In this document: one piece after another, positions 1-8,220 of the stretch
How the letters are laid out: every line of letters begins with the position of its first letter
Position numbering within the stretch: position 1 is the stretch's first letter
Origin: an uncultured Campylobacter sp.
GTDB taxonomy: Bacteria > Campylobacterota > Campylobacteria > Campylobacterales > Campylobacteraceae
Assembly: GCF_938017615.1 (NCBI RefSeq)
Contig: NZ_CALIJA010000135.1
Span: 1 to 24,355 of the forward strand
DNA length: 24,355 nucleotides
Direction: 5' to 3'
Translations under genes and position numbers: made by a program
Notes under the pieces: model-generated
Told to the model about the DNA's origin: nothing
Seen by the model: only the letters and a program-made list of their open reading frames with translations
Database searches by the model: none

Positions 1-61
1 CGCGCCTCGGCTTGCCCGCAAAATTTATCCGCACGCGGTTTAAAATTTAGCCGTTTTTGGT

Positions 62-90
62 TATAATCTTTGCAAAACCACGAAACGGAG
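62..90 (+). promoter_or_regulatory. Promoter -10 and RBS for the RCK-domain gene
   Basis: A perfect TATAAT lies at 62-67 and a GGAG ribosome site at 87-90, four bases before the ATG at 95. No recognisable -35 is present, which is normal for Campylobacter sigma-70 promoters. The expected transcription start is near 74, giving a leader of about 20 bases. Confidence 0.6.
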
Positions 91-94
91 AGCA

Positions 95-1513
95 ATGAAA
101 CAAGTTTTAATCATCGCAAGCGGAAAGTTTGCGCGCCATTTTTTATCCCAGGTTTATAAGATTAAAGACGTCGTGCACAATTACCGCGTCGTCGCAAAAA
201 ACGCGCTCAGCGTCCCGGAGGCGCTGCAAAAAGAGCAAAATTTCAGCATCGAAATTTTTGATCCCACGAGCATTGAGCGGCTGCGCGTGGTGCTAAGCCT
301 AGCGGAATTTGATCGCTGCATAATGATAATGGATGATGAGTTTGACGCTAAGGTGACGCTAGAAAATTTAAAGACGCTCGCTCCCGATTTAGAGCTGTAC
401 GCAGCCGATTTTTGGGGGCTTTTGCGCGATAATAAAAACGAAGCTCACGTAAAAATCGTAAATACCCTCGCGTTAAATTCCTCGCGCTTCATCGGTTTTT
501 TACCCGATAGCCCCGTTTTTGCTGATAATATCGGGCTTGGACGCGGAGAGATAATGGAGGTAAAAGTGCCCGTAGGAAGCTCGTTCGCGTATAAAAAAAT
601 CAGCACGCTTTCTAATGCCAAATATCAAATTCCGATGATCTACCGTCACAATAATTACATCGTAACGACGCCCAGCTCGCGGATATATCCGAATGATACG
701 ATCTTAGTCGTTGGTGAGCCTAGCGCGCTGCGAGCGGTGTTTGCTGAAGTAAAAAAGCAAAGCGGGCAATTTCCATCGCCGTTTGGGCTAAATATTTTCG
801 CGCTAATCGATATGAAAAAAATGAGCGGTGACGAGATAGCTAGGGCGGTTAGGGCGCTTGAGTTTTTGGATTTACATATTAGAAATCATAAAATTTATCT
901 GCGAATTTTAAATCCTCTGCTAAACGACACTTTTAGCGAGCTTAAAGCGCTGTTTGAGCGAGATAAATTTGAAATTCTCATCGATTACTCGAGCGAGCTA
1001 AATTTAAAGCGCGACGTGAGCGAAAATAAAGCAGGCTTGGTAGTTTGCTCAAGCGGAGTTTTTGAGGCGAAAAAAGCAGCACTTAAAGCGCTTGAAATCC
1101 CCGTGCTAAGCCTTGGAGAGGGCGAGCTAAAAGATGTGCGTAAAAGCGTCGTGCTAAGTGCCGGCGAGCGGCTTCGCGAGGAATCAAGCATCGTCTTTGA
1201 CATTAGCTCACAGATAGGGCTAGACGTGTATTTGTATCTTTTCGGCGAGAGCGAAAAGGGCGAATTTGCGCAAAGCTACGTGAGCTTATCGAAGCTTTTT
1301 AAGCAGAGTTTATTCGTGATTCCTTGCGAGCGGCAAAATCCGATTTTAGCGCTAGGCAGCGAGCGAGATCTGCTACAATTTGTGCCATTTAATGATAGAA
1401 TTTTGGCGCGCAAGCTCACATCTATTTTCAATCAGGATTTGGATCAGATGTATTTTAAACTCGGCAAAAATCATCAAATTTTCGTTCCGAGCGATTACGG
1501 GTATGAAAAATAA
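95..1513 (+). CDS. RCK/TrkA-C domain protein (COG3400-like)
   Basis: A 472-residue cytoplasmic protein. Residues 149-219 look like a TrkA-C (RCK_C) ligand-binding domain: a run starting GRGEIMEVKVPVGSS, then a segment ending NDTILVVGEPSAL. The N-terminal 1-110 would be the Rossmann-like TrkA-N half, but its glycine motif is degenerate (IIASGKFARHFL rather than GxGxxG), so nucleotide binding is doubtful. Residues 230-472 hold no motif I recognise, and I see no membrane helix. RCK domains regulate K+ channels and transporters by sensing nucleotides or ions; here no channel gene is adjacent except the MscS-like gene two genes downstream. The start at 95 is supported by the TATAAT and GGAG upstream. 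It is followed after 43 bases by aroB, which has its own candidate promoter. The domain call is fairly sure; the function is unknown. Confidence 0.75.
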   Translation: MKQVLIIASGKFARHFLSQVYKIKDVVHNYRVVAKNALSVPEALQKEQNFSIEIFDPTSIERLRVVLSLAEFDRCIMIMDDEFDAKVTLENLKTLAPDLELYAADFWGLLRDNKNEAHVKIVNTLALNSSRFIGFLPDSPVFADNIGLGRGEIMEVKVPVGSSFAYKKISTLSNAKYQIPMIYRHNNYIVTTPSSRIYPNDTILVVGEPSALRAVFAEVKKQSGQFPSPFGLNIFALIDMKKMSGDEIARAVRALEFLDLHIRNHKIYLRILNPLLNDTFSELKALFERDKFEILIDYSSELNLKRDVSENKAGLVVCSSGVFEAKKAALKALEIPVLSLGEGELKDVRKSVVLSAGERLREESSIVFDISSQIGLDVYLYLFGESEKGEFAQSYVSLSKLFKQSLFVIPCERQNPILALGSERDLLQFVPFNDRILARKLTSIFNQDLDQMYFKLGKNHQIFVPSDYGYEK

Positions 1514-1523
1514 TCGAAATTTA

Positions 1524-1547
1524 TGTTACAATTACCCAAAAATCAAA
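1524..1547 (+). promoter_or_regulatory. Extended -10 promoter and RBS for aroB
   Basis: TGTTACAAT at 1524-1532 gives an extended -10 (TGn plus TACAAT). AAAGG at 1543-1547 is the ribosome site before the ATG at 1557. The predicted transcription start is around 1539. This would begin a unit running from aroB to the FtsH-like gene. Confidence 0.5.
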
Positions 1548-1556
1548 GGTTAGCGT

Positions 1557-2588
1557 ATGAAAATCGATCTTAATTTAGGTAAAAAATACAGCGTTTTTAT
1601 CGACGAATTGCAAGAGATCAAGCTCAAAGGCAAGGTAGCGATCATCACAAATCCCAAAGTAGGCGGGCTGTGGCTTGATTTTTTATTGCAGCGGTTAAAA
1701 TGCGAGCAAAAATTTATCATCACGATCCCAGACGGCGAGGAGTATAAAAATACCGCGAGCGTGGAGCAAATCTTAGAGCAGCTTTTTGGCTCCAAGCTTG
1801 ATCGCAAAAGCACGCTCATTGCTCTTGGCGGCGGCGTCATCAGCGATATAACGGGCTTTTGCGCGAGCATTTATGAGCGCGGTATCGATTTTATCAATAT
1901 ACCTACGACCTTGCTAGCGCAAGTGGACGCAAGCGTCGGCGGCAAGACGGGCGTGAATAATCGCTTCGGCAAAAATTTAATCGGCTCATTTTACCAGCCG
2001 CGCGCGGTTTATTGCGAGAGCAAATTTTTATCTACTCTTCCTGCGCGGGAGTTTGCTGCGGGCGTTGCGGAGGCCATAAAAATGGCGGTATGCTTTGATG
2101 GCGAGCTGTTTAAATTTTTCGAGACGCGCGATCTAAAAAGCGCAGATGAAATTTCGCATATAATCGCGCGCTGCGTGGCTATCAAAGCAGACGTCGTAGC
2201 TCGCGACGAGCGTGAAAGCGGCGTGCGAGCGGTGTTAAACTACGGACACACCTTTGCTCACGCTATCGAAAAAATTACTAATTATAAAAAATTTTTGCAC
2301 GGTGAGGCTGTAGCGATCGGCATGGTGATGGCAAATGCTTTGGCGCGGCGTCTCGGTAAACTAAGCGGCGAACAGGAGGAGCAGATCCGTAAAGTGCTTC
2401 AAAAATTCGCGCTTCCGATAAAATTTCACGTAGAGGATGCGGCGGAATTTTACGAGCTATTTTTTCTCGATAAAAAAAGCGAAAACGGCAAGATAAAATT
2501 TATCCTGCCAGATGGCATCGGTAAATTTAGTATTGCCGATGATATAGACAAAGCCTCGGTAATAGCCACGTTAAGAGAGTTTGCATGA
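1557..2588 (+). CDS. aroB: 3-dehydroquinate synthase
   Basis: A 343-residue enzyme, normal length for the family. It converts DAHP to 3-dehydroquinate, step two of the shikimate pathway in the cytosol, using NAD+ and a divalent metal. The glycine-rich NAD site is GGGVISD at 91-97, and PTTLLAQVDASVGGKTGVN (116-134) is a family signature. The metal ligands expected in the family correspond to E172 (AEAIK), H231 (NYGHT) and H248 (LHGEAVA). The start is chosen from AAAGG ten bases upstream. Its stop overlaps the ATG of the MscS-like gene (ATGA at 2585-2588), so the two are translationally coupled. The same order (aroB, MscS-like, MiaB-like, FtsH-like) is familiar from other Campylobacter genomes. 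Confidence 0.97.
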   Translation: MKIDLNLGKKYSVFIDELQEIKLKGKVAIITNPKVGGLWLDFLLQRLKCEQKFIITIPDGEEYKNTASVEQILEQLFGSKLDRKSTLIALGGGVISDITGFCASIYERGIDFINIPTTLLAQVDASVGGKTGVNNRFGKNLIGSFYQPRAVYCESKFLSTLPAREFAAGVAEAIKMAVCFDGELFKFFETRDLKSADEISHIIARCVAIKADVVARDERESGVRAVLNYGHTFAHAIEKITNYKKFLHGEAVAIGMVMANALARRLGKLSGEQEEQIRKVLQKFALPIKFHVEDAAEFYELFFLDKKSENGKIKFILPDGIGKFSIADDIDKASVIATLREFA

Positions 2589-4291
2589 AAATAATCCTAG
2601 CCGTTTTTTTGATTTTTAGCCTTGGTTTTTGCGAGGGAAATTTTACGGCTGCAAATCCGAGCGCGCAGATCGGCTCCGGCGCGCTTCAAAACGATAAAAA
2701 TCAGACGCAAAGCGCGGAGCTCGCTTCATCGCTAAAAGCTCAAATAAAAGCGATAGACGATGAGATCAAAAATAATATCTGGATTTCGCGCTTTTCAAAT
2801 TTCATCGGCTATCAAAATTTACAAAAGCAATCCAGCCAGCTCGAAACGGAGCTAAAAAAGAGCGCCGGCACCGATAAGATCGCAGAGATTCAAAAAAGAC
2901 TTCGCGCCGCAAAAGAGCAGCTCATACTGCTAAAAGAGTATGAAAAATCTCCGTTTTTAGATATCATCGCGATGCCCGAAACTCCAGAGCCTGCGCGCAT
3001 TACAAATCCTTTTTCGATAATTTCAGGTTTTTCTACGATTAGAAATTTGCAAGCTCAAAAGATGGAGCAGAAAAACGCCATCGAAAATATTAAAGCTTTA
3101 ATCGATAAACTTGAAGCAAAAAGGGCACTATATGAGCGCTTGATGCAGATTGATACGGACGCAAGCGCTGCGGCGGAGCTTAAAAGCTTAGATTACGAGC
3201 TTAGCGAGTTTGGCTCCGCATATGAGATCGCGCAGACTACGTACGACGTTTACGAAAAAAAGATCAACTCCCAAATCGCCGTGCAGACCGCCGATATAAA
3301 AGCTCAAATCAAGCGCGCGGGAAACATCGCCGTATGGATACTCATAGTCATCGCGCTGTCGTTTTTCTGCAAGGTAGTGGCGAAAAAATATATCAAAAAC
3401 GACGAGAATTTTTATATCGTAAATAAAGCTATCAACGTTTTAAATTTCACGCTGATTGCGCTAATACTGCTCTTTTCTTACATCGAGAATATGACGCACT
3501 TCGTGACGGTTCTTGGCTTTGCCTCGGCAGGTCTTGCGATTGCGATGAAAGATATGTTTATGAGCTCCTTAGGCTGGCTTACGATCGTACTTGGCGGCAG
3601 CTTTCGCGTGGGCGATCGTATCAGGGTGCATAAAAACGGCGAGACCTACGTAGGCGATATCATCGATATTTCGGTGCTTAGGATGACGATTTTTGAGGAC
3701 GTAACACTTACTACGTGGAGAGAAAATAAACGCGCGGGCAGGGTAATTTTTATACCGAATAATTATATTTTTACCGATCTTATCTCAAACTACACCCATA
3801 GCGGGCTTAAGACCGTCTGGGACGGCATTAGCATACTTTTAACATTTGATAGCAACCATAAAAAGGCGATGTATCTCATAAAAAACATCGTGCGGAAGTA
3901 TTCCAAAGGCTACACCGATATCGCCAAAAAGCAGATGGGCAAGCTGCGCTCGCAATACAGTATCAAAAATCCAAATGTCGAGCCTAGAATTTTCAGCTTT
4001 TTTGAGCCATACGGCATTGAAATTTCGGTTTGGTATATGACGAACTCTTATGCGACGCTCGGGCTTCGCAGCAACATCTCGGCTGAAATTTTAGATGCGC
4101 TAAGAAGCGAGCCCGACATCAAGATCGCTTATCCTGCATACACGCTTTTTAACGGCAAAAATTACATGGCGGCAGGCGGAAATTTTATGGCGCAAGATCT
4201 CGGCTCCGAGCAGCAAGGTTCGCAAAATTTAAACGCAGCGGCGCAGGGCGCAAGCTTTGCCACAGGAAGCGGATCCGGGAGCGAAATTTGA
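2585..4291 (+). CDS. Large MscS-family mechanosensitive channel
   Basis: A 568-residue inner-membrane protein. It starts with a signal peptide (about 1-17, ending near FCEG), then a mainly helical, coiled-coil-rich periplasmic region (about 45-240). Three membrane helices follow at about 247-265, 283-299 and 305-337. The last, rich in Gly and Ala (VTVLGFASAGLAIAMKD), is the pore-lining TM3 of the MscS fold, followed by the beta domain (GGSFRVGDRIRV, then VIFIPNNYIFTDLISNY). Its role would be osmotic pressure release or small-solute efflux; the exact substrate cannot be seen. The C-terminus (about 535-568) is a low-complexity Gln/Ala/Gly/Ser tail. It overlaps aroB by 4 bases at the start and mtaB by 4 bases at the end. 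Family certain; physiological role inferred. Confidence 0.92.
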   Translation: MKIILAVFLIFSLGFCEGNFTAANPSAQIGSGALQNDKNQTQSAELASSLKAQIKAIDDEIKNNIWISRFSNFIGYQNLQKQSSQLETELKKSAGTDKIAEIQKRLRAAKEQLILLKEYEKSPFLDIIAMPETPEPARITNPFSIISGFSTIRNLQAQKMEQKNAIENIKALIDKLEAKRALYERLMQIDTDASAAAELKSLDYELSEFGSAYEIAQTTYDVYEKKINSQIAVQTADIKAQIKRAGNIAVWILIVIALSFFCKVVAKKYIKNDENFYIVNKAINVLNFTLIALILLFSYIENMTHFVTVLGFASAGLAIAMKDMFMSSLGWLTIVLGGSFRVGDRIRVHKNGETYVGDIIDISVLRMTIFEDVTLTTWRENKRAGRVIFIPNNYIFTDLISNYTHSGLKTVWDGISILLTFDSNHKKAMYLIKNIVRKYSKGYTDIAKKQMGKLRSQYSIKNPNVEPRIFSFFEPYGIEISVWYMTNSYATLGLRSNISAEILDALRSEPDIKIAYPAYTLFNGKNYMAAGGNFMAQDLGSEQQGSQNLNAAAQGASFATGSGSGSEI

Positions 4292-5520
4292 AAATTTATT
4301 TTAAAACGTTTGGCTGCCGCACAAATATCTACGATACGCAGCTTATCAAAAGCAATCTAAAATCGGGAGAGATCACGCATGACGAGCAGGGCGCGGACAT
4401 CGTCGTGATAAACTCCTGCACCGTTACGAACGGCGCCGACGCAGATGTGCGAAACTACGTAAATAAGATGAACCGCCTCGGCAAAAAGATATTGCTAACC
4501 GGCTGCGGCGCGGTATCGCGCGGCGAGGAGCTGTATAAAAACGGCGCGGTCTTCGGTGTATTCGGGATGTCGCAAAAGGAAAAGATCGACGAGTTTTTAG
4601 GCTCAGAGTCGAAATTTTACGATATCGGAGGTCTTGACGGCATCGAAAAAAATCTGGTAAGCGACTACGAGGATCACACCAAAGCCTTTATTAAAATTCA
4701 AGAGGGGTGCGATTTTAACTGCAGCTACTGCATAATTCCATCCGTGCGCGGCCGCTCGCGCAGCAGCTCCGAAGACGCGATCTTAAAAGAGGCGGAAAGC
4801 CTTGCCGCAAACGGTTTTGGCGAGATCGTGTTAACCGGCACCAATATCGGAAGCTACGGCAAAGCCGTGGGCACGAGCCTGGGCGCGCTGCTTCAAAAAC
4901 TGGGCGCGATACGCGGAATTCGACGCATTCGCCTAGGCAGCATCGAGCCCTCGCAGATCGATGCGAGCTTTCGCGAAATTTTATCCGAGCCCTGGCTGGA
5001 GCGGCATCTGCATATCGCGCTTCAGCACACTTCGCAAAAGATGCTTAGCATAATGCGTCGCCGAAATTCTGCGCTAAGGGATTTGGAGCTTTTTTGCGAG
5101 CTTGCCGAGCGCGGATTTGCGCTGGGGACGGACTTTATCGTCGCGCATCCGGGCGAGAGCGAAGAGATTTGGCTCGAAGCGTTGGAAAATTTCAAAAAAT
5201 TTCCGCTCACGCATCTGCACGCCTTTATCTTTTCGCCGAGGCAAGGGACCGCTTCGGCATTGCTAAAAGGTCGCATAGACGGCAAAACGGCGAAGGCGCG
5301 GCTAAAGATGCTACAAAACATAACGGCGCTGAATAATTATAAATTTCGTCTTTCGCACAAGGTGCCGCTAAATGTGCTGATCGAGCGGAAAAACGGAGAG
5401 TTTTATGAAGGATATGATCAATTTTATGATAAAATTTGGATTAAAAGCGATGAGGATTTGTCGAAAAAATGGATGGAGATAAGAGATTATGAGGTTAAAT
5501 TTGATGGAAATTTTGCATAA
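4288..5520 (+). CDS. mtaB: tRNA t6A37 methylthiotransferase, MtaB-like
   Basis: A 410-residue radical-SAM methylthiotransferase of the MiaB/MtaB/RimO family, which adds a 2-methylthio group to modified A37 of tRNA. The N-terminal UPF0004 domain carries the three cysteines of the auxiliary 4Fe-4S cluster (C10, C44, C73); NSCTVTNGAD around C44 resembles MtaB (NTCTVTxxAD) more than MiaB. The radical-SAM cluster is CDFNCSYC (C141, C145, C148). The C-terminal TRAM region is short. The start codon is TTG at 4288, overlapping the previous stop as TTGA, with GGGAG at 4277-4281 correctly spaced; no better ATG lies nearby. Its 3' end overlaps the FtsH-like gene by 32 bases. Assignment to MtaB rather than MiaB rests on motif context, so the family is sure and the subfamily likely. 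Confidence 0.88.
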   Translation: MKIYFKTFGCRTNIYDTQLIKSNLKSGEITHDEQGADIVVINSCTVTNGADADVRNYVNKMNRLGKKILLTGCGAVSRGEELYKNGAVFGVFGMSQKEKIDEFLGSESKFYDIGGLDGIEKNLVSDYEDHTKAFIKIQEGCDFNCSYCIIPSVRGRSRSSSEDAILKEAESLAANGFGEIVLTGTNIGSYGKAVGTSLGALLQKLGAIRGIRRIRLGSIEPSQIDASFREILSEPWLERHLHIALQHTSQKMLSIMRRRNSALRDLELFCELAERGFALGTDFIVAHPGESEEIWLEALENFKKFPLTHLHAFIFSPRQGTASALLKGRIDGKTAKARLKMLQNITALNNYKFRLSHKVPLNVLIERKNGEFYEGYDQFYDKIWIKSDEDLSKKWMEIRDYEVKFDGNFA

Positions 5521-7273
5521 AATCAAAAAAAGCAAGCTAAATATAATTCTGATTTTTTTAGTGCTGCTTATCGTTTTGCTCTCGATCGTTTATTTTAAAG
5601 ACGATTCGCGATACATCACCGAGCGCGAATTTAGCGAGCTGGTGCGAAAAGATCAGATCAAGCGCGCGCATATCGAGGACGGCACGCTAAGCTTTGTTTA
5701 CGATGGCAAACGCTATAAAATTTTAACCGATCTCGTAGATCTTAAGGAGCTATCAAATCACGCTCTAATCAGCAAAGAAAAGGATGATGGCACGAGCGGT
5801 ATCAGTGCGATTTTGGTAATTTTTACATTCGCATTTTTTCTCTTCGTATATTATTTTGAAACCGTTTTGGCTAGGCGCCGCAGGATGGACGGCGTAGGCG
5901 CTGTGCGTCAAGGCGGCGCAAATGCAGAGCTCGGCGATCTTTCGCCGAGCGTTAGCGACGTGAGATTTAGCGACGTCGCGGGCATCAGCGAGGTCAAGGA
6001 CGAACTCATAGAGATCGTGGATTTTTTAAAAAATCCCGCAAAATACCGAAATTTCGGCATCAAGCTGCCGAAAGGAATTTTAATGATCGGCGAGCCGGGC
6101 GTCGGTAAAACGCTTATCGCAAAAGCCGTAGCCGGCGAGGCGGACGTGCCGTTTTTTTACCAAAGCGGCGCAAGCTTCGCCGAGGTCTTTGTGGGCGTCG
6201 GCGCTAGGCGGGTTCGCGAGCTGTTTGCGAAGGCCAAATCCTGCGCGCCTGCGATTATTTTTATCGACGAGATTGACGCGGTCGGCGGCAAGCGCGGTAT
6301 CGGGCGCAACGACGAGCGGGAAGCGACGCTAAATCAGCTGCTGACCGAGATGGACGGATTTGAGGAAAACAGCGGCGTGATGGTAATCGGCGCGACCAAT
6401 AAAATAAATTTGATCGACGATGCGCTGCTGCGCTCGGGGCGCTTTGATAGGCGCGTTTTCATCGGGCTTCCGAACTACAAAGACCGCATCGAAATTTTAA
6501 AAATTTATCTCGAGGGTAAAAGATGCAGCGCGAATATCAACAAAGTAAGTCGCCTCTGTGTGGGCTTTAGCGGCGCGGGAGTAGCGACGCTGGTAAATGA
6601 AGCTGCGATCAACGCTCTTAAGCGCGGCAGCGATACGATCGAGCTTAGCGATTTTGAAAACGTGCGGATGAGGGTCTTTTACGGCGTGCAAAAAAGTAGA
6701 ATTCTAACCGAATACGAAAAGGAGATCCAGGCGTTCTATCAGGGCGCAAAGGCGCTTAGCGCGTATTGGTATTCGTTTGATTTCGAAAAGATCGAGCTTT
6801 TAAACGATAAATTTTTAAACGAGGATTTCGAGATCGAATCCAAAACGCAAATTTTAAATCAAATCAAAGTGCTTTTAAGCGGTATGGCAGCGCTACAGAT
6901 CCATAAAAACGACGCCTTTTCAAATTCCGCTAGCGACGTAAAGCAGGCTATCGCGCTGGCGCAAAAGATGGTTTTCGAGCTCGCGATGGGCGATAGCTTC
7001 ACCCCTAGCGCGCAGAGCGTGAATAAAATTTTGCAAGATTGCTACGACGAGGTAAGCGAGATAATCCGCACGATGCAGGATAAGCTAAATCAAATTTCAA
7101 AGCAAATTTTCGTCTATGAGTTCATAACTTTCGAGGATGTTCAAAAGATTTGCGAATCCGATGGTGTGGAGCAAGAAGGAGTCTCCGCGCAAGAGCAAGA
7201 TTTGCAAACGCCCAAAGAAGATAGCGAAAGCTCTGAAGAAAAGCCGCAAAACGGCACGCTAAATTTCGATTAA
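5489..7273 (+). CDS. FtsH-like membrane AAA+ protein lacking the protease zinc motif
   Basis: A 594-residue protein with FtsH layout: TM1 at about 17-35, a short periplasmic domain, TM2 at about 105-122, then an AAA+ module with Walker A GEPGVGKT (201-208), Walker B IIFIDE (257-262 region) and second region of homology ending RSGRFDRR (315-322). In FtsH proteases the peptidase domain begins with HEAGH; at the aligned place, after YEKEIQAF, this protein reads YQGAK (417-421), so both zinc histidines and the catalytic glutamate are gone. The distal Asp ligand seems kept (SASDV, D483). It is therefore probably an ATP-driven unfoldase or chaperone, not a protease. The tail (about 560-594) is acidic and disordered. 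ATG at 5489 (GGAG at 5475-5478) or ATG at 5504 (GAGG at 5491-5494) could both serve. It ends the aroB run. A separate authentic FtsH should exist elsewhere in the genome. Confidence 0.85.
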   Translation: MRLNLMEILHKIKKSKLNIILIFLVLLIVLLSIVYFKDDSRYITEREFSELVRKDQIKRAHIEDGTLSFVYDGKRYKILTDLVDLKELSNHALISKEKDDGTSGISAILVIFTFAFFLFVYYFETVLARRRRMDGVGAVRQGGANAELGDLSPSVSDVRFSDVAGISEVKDELIEIVDFLKNPAKYRNFGIKLPKGILMIGEPGVGKTLIAKAVAGEADVPFFYQSGASFAEVFVGVGARRVRELFAKAKSCAPAIIFIDEIDAVGGKRGIGRNDEREATLNQLLTEMDGFEENSGVMVIGATNKINLIDDALLRSGRFDRRVFIGLPNYKDRIEILKIYLEGKRCSANINKVSRLCVGFSGAGVATLVNEAAINALKRGSDTIELSDFENVRMRVFYGVQKSRILTEYEKEIQAFYQGAKALSAYWYSFDFEKIELLNDKFLNEDFEIESKTQILNQIKVLLSGMAALQIHKNDAFSNSASDVKQAIALAQKMVFELAMGDSFTPSAQSVNKILQDCYDEVSEIIRTMQDKLNQISKQIFVYEFITFEDVQKICESDGVEQEGVSAQEQDLQTPKEDSESSEEKPQNGTLNFD

Positions 7274-7309
7274 ATTTTAAAATTTAAAATTCTAATAAAG
7301 GAGAGGAAA

Positions 7310-7837
7310 ATGGTAAAAATAGGTGTTTTAACGATAAGTGATCGCGCCAGCGGTGGCGTTTACGAGGATTTAGGAGGCAAAGAGATAATTGCCGTGATGG
7401 ATGATTGGCTAACTTGCGAGAAAGAGTATTTTTATGAAATAGTTCCAGATGAGCTAGAGCTGATCAAAGATAAGCTGATTTATCTTTGCGATGAAGCGGG
7501 TTGTGATTTGGTACTAACTACGGGCGGTACGGGTCCTGCTCCACGCGATGTAACGCCTGAAGCGACCGAAGCAGTAAGTGAAAAATTAATGCCGGGCTTT
7601 GGTGAGCTGATGCGTGCAGAAAGCCAAAAGATCGTGCCTACGGCAATTTTATCTCGCCAGATAGCAGCGATCCGCAAAAAATCTCTGATTATAAACTTAC
7701 CAGGCAATCCAAAAGCGATTAAAGAGTGCCTTCTGCCGGTATTTCCTGCTGTGCCGTATTGTATTGATCTAATGGGAGGAAATTACATAACAGCGGATGA
7801 AAATAAGATAAAAATATTTCGCCCTAAACGCAAATAA
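7310..7837 (+). CDS. mog: Molybdopterin adenylyltransferase MogA
   Basis: A 175-residue soluble protein of the MoaB/Mog family, which adenylates molybdopterin before molybdate insertion. Motifs: ISDRASGG near the N-terminus, the substrate-binding loop TTGGTGPAPRDVTPEAT starting at residue 70, and LPGNPKAIKE (130-139). Length fits MogA. The start has a strong AAAGGAG site eight or so bases upstream. It lies 36 bases after the FtsH-like gene, with AT-rich sequence and no clear terminator between, so read-through is possible. Composition is more AT-rich than the genes before it. The downstream cluster begins 65 bases later on the same strand; no functional link with molybdenum is obvious. Confidence 0.9.
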   Translation: MVKIGVLTISDRASGGVYEDLGGKEIIAVMDDWLTCEKEYFYEIVPDELELIKDKLIYLCDEAGCDLVLTTGGTGPAPRDVTPEATEAVSEKLMPGFGELMRAESQKIVPTAILSRQIAAIRKKSLIINLPGNPKAIKECLLPVFPAVPYCIDLMGGNYITADENKIKIFRPKRK

Positions 7838-7867
7838 TTCGCAAAATTTAGCAGGAATTAAATGATT

Positions 7868-7897
7868 TATGATATTATTTAGGTGCAAATTTAAGGA
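7868..7897 (+). promoter_or_regulatory. Possible promoter and RBS for the HMA2/four-helix gene pair
   Basis: The overlapping words TATGAT (7868-7873) and TATTAT (7873-7878) are -10 candidates, and AAGGA (7893-7897) is the ribosome site before the ATG at 7903. The 65-base gap after mog has no hairpin terminator, so this could also be an internal promoter in a longer transcript. Confidence 0.4.
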
Positions 7898-7902
7898 AAA
7901 AT

Positions 7903-8220
7903 ATGAAAATAAATCACAACGATATTTTGGAATTTCATAAATATTTTAGCAAAATTAGCCACAGCAAAGGTCGTATTCGTATCCGCGTAAGTCCTAAAAT
8001 TAGGGAGTTGCGAGATAGCGTAAGCGAGGAGAGTCTGAAAGCTAAAATAGCTGCAATTCGCGGGATAAAAGAGTATAAATTTAACTCTCTAATCGGCTCG
8101 CTGACGATTCATTACGACGAAAATATTTTTCCGATGCACCTTTGGGAGCAGTTTTTAAGCGGCATCAGTTCGCCTGAGCTAGTAGCGCTTGTAAATTCCA
8201 ATATAGAGGCGATTTCTTGA
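7903..8220 (+). CDS. Free-standing HMA2-type domain protein, Arg-rich motif
   Basis: A 105-residue protein with no membrane helix. Residues about 21-75 look like a ferredoxin-fold HMA domain: a first strand GRIRIRVSP (23-31), then a helix, then GIKEYKFNSLIGSLTIHYDE. The usual metal site MxCxxC is replaced by an arginine-rich strand, and the protein contains no cysteine. It clearly resembles residues 10-57 of the ATPase encoded at 10208 (shared R-x-R-I-x-V strand and FN-x-x-IGSL-x-I strand). In ferrosome clusters Arg-rich motif proteins of this sort accompany the ATPase; the closest named counterpart may be FezC, but I do not assign the symbol. A role in ATPase contact or phosphate/mineral binding is inference. 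The gene overlaps the next by 4 bases. Confidence 0.7.
   Translation: MKINHNDILEFHKYFSKISHSKGRIRIRVSPKIRELRDSVSEESLKAKIAAIRGIKEYKFNSLIGSLTIHYDENIFPMHLWEQFLSGISSPELVALVNSNIEAIS

Noticed and set aside
1..94. A coding region at the left edge
   Set aside because: No frame with a recognisable product can be seen in this short stretch; only the promoter for the first gene is supported.
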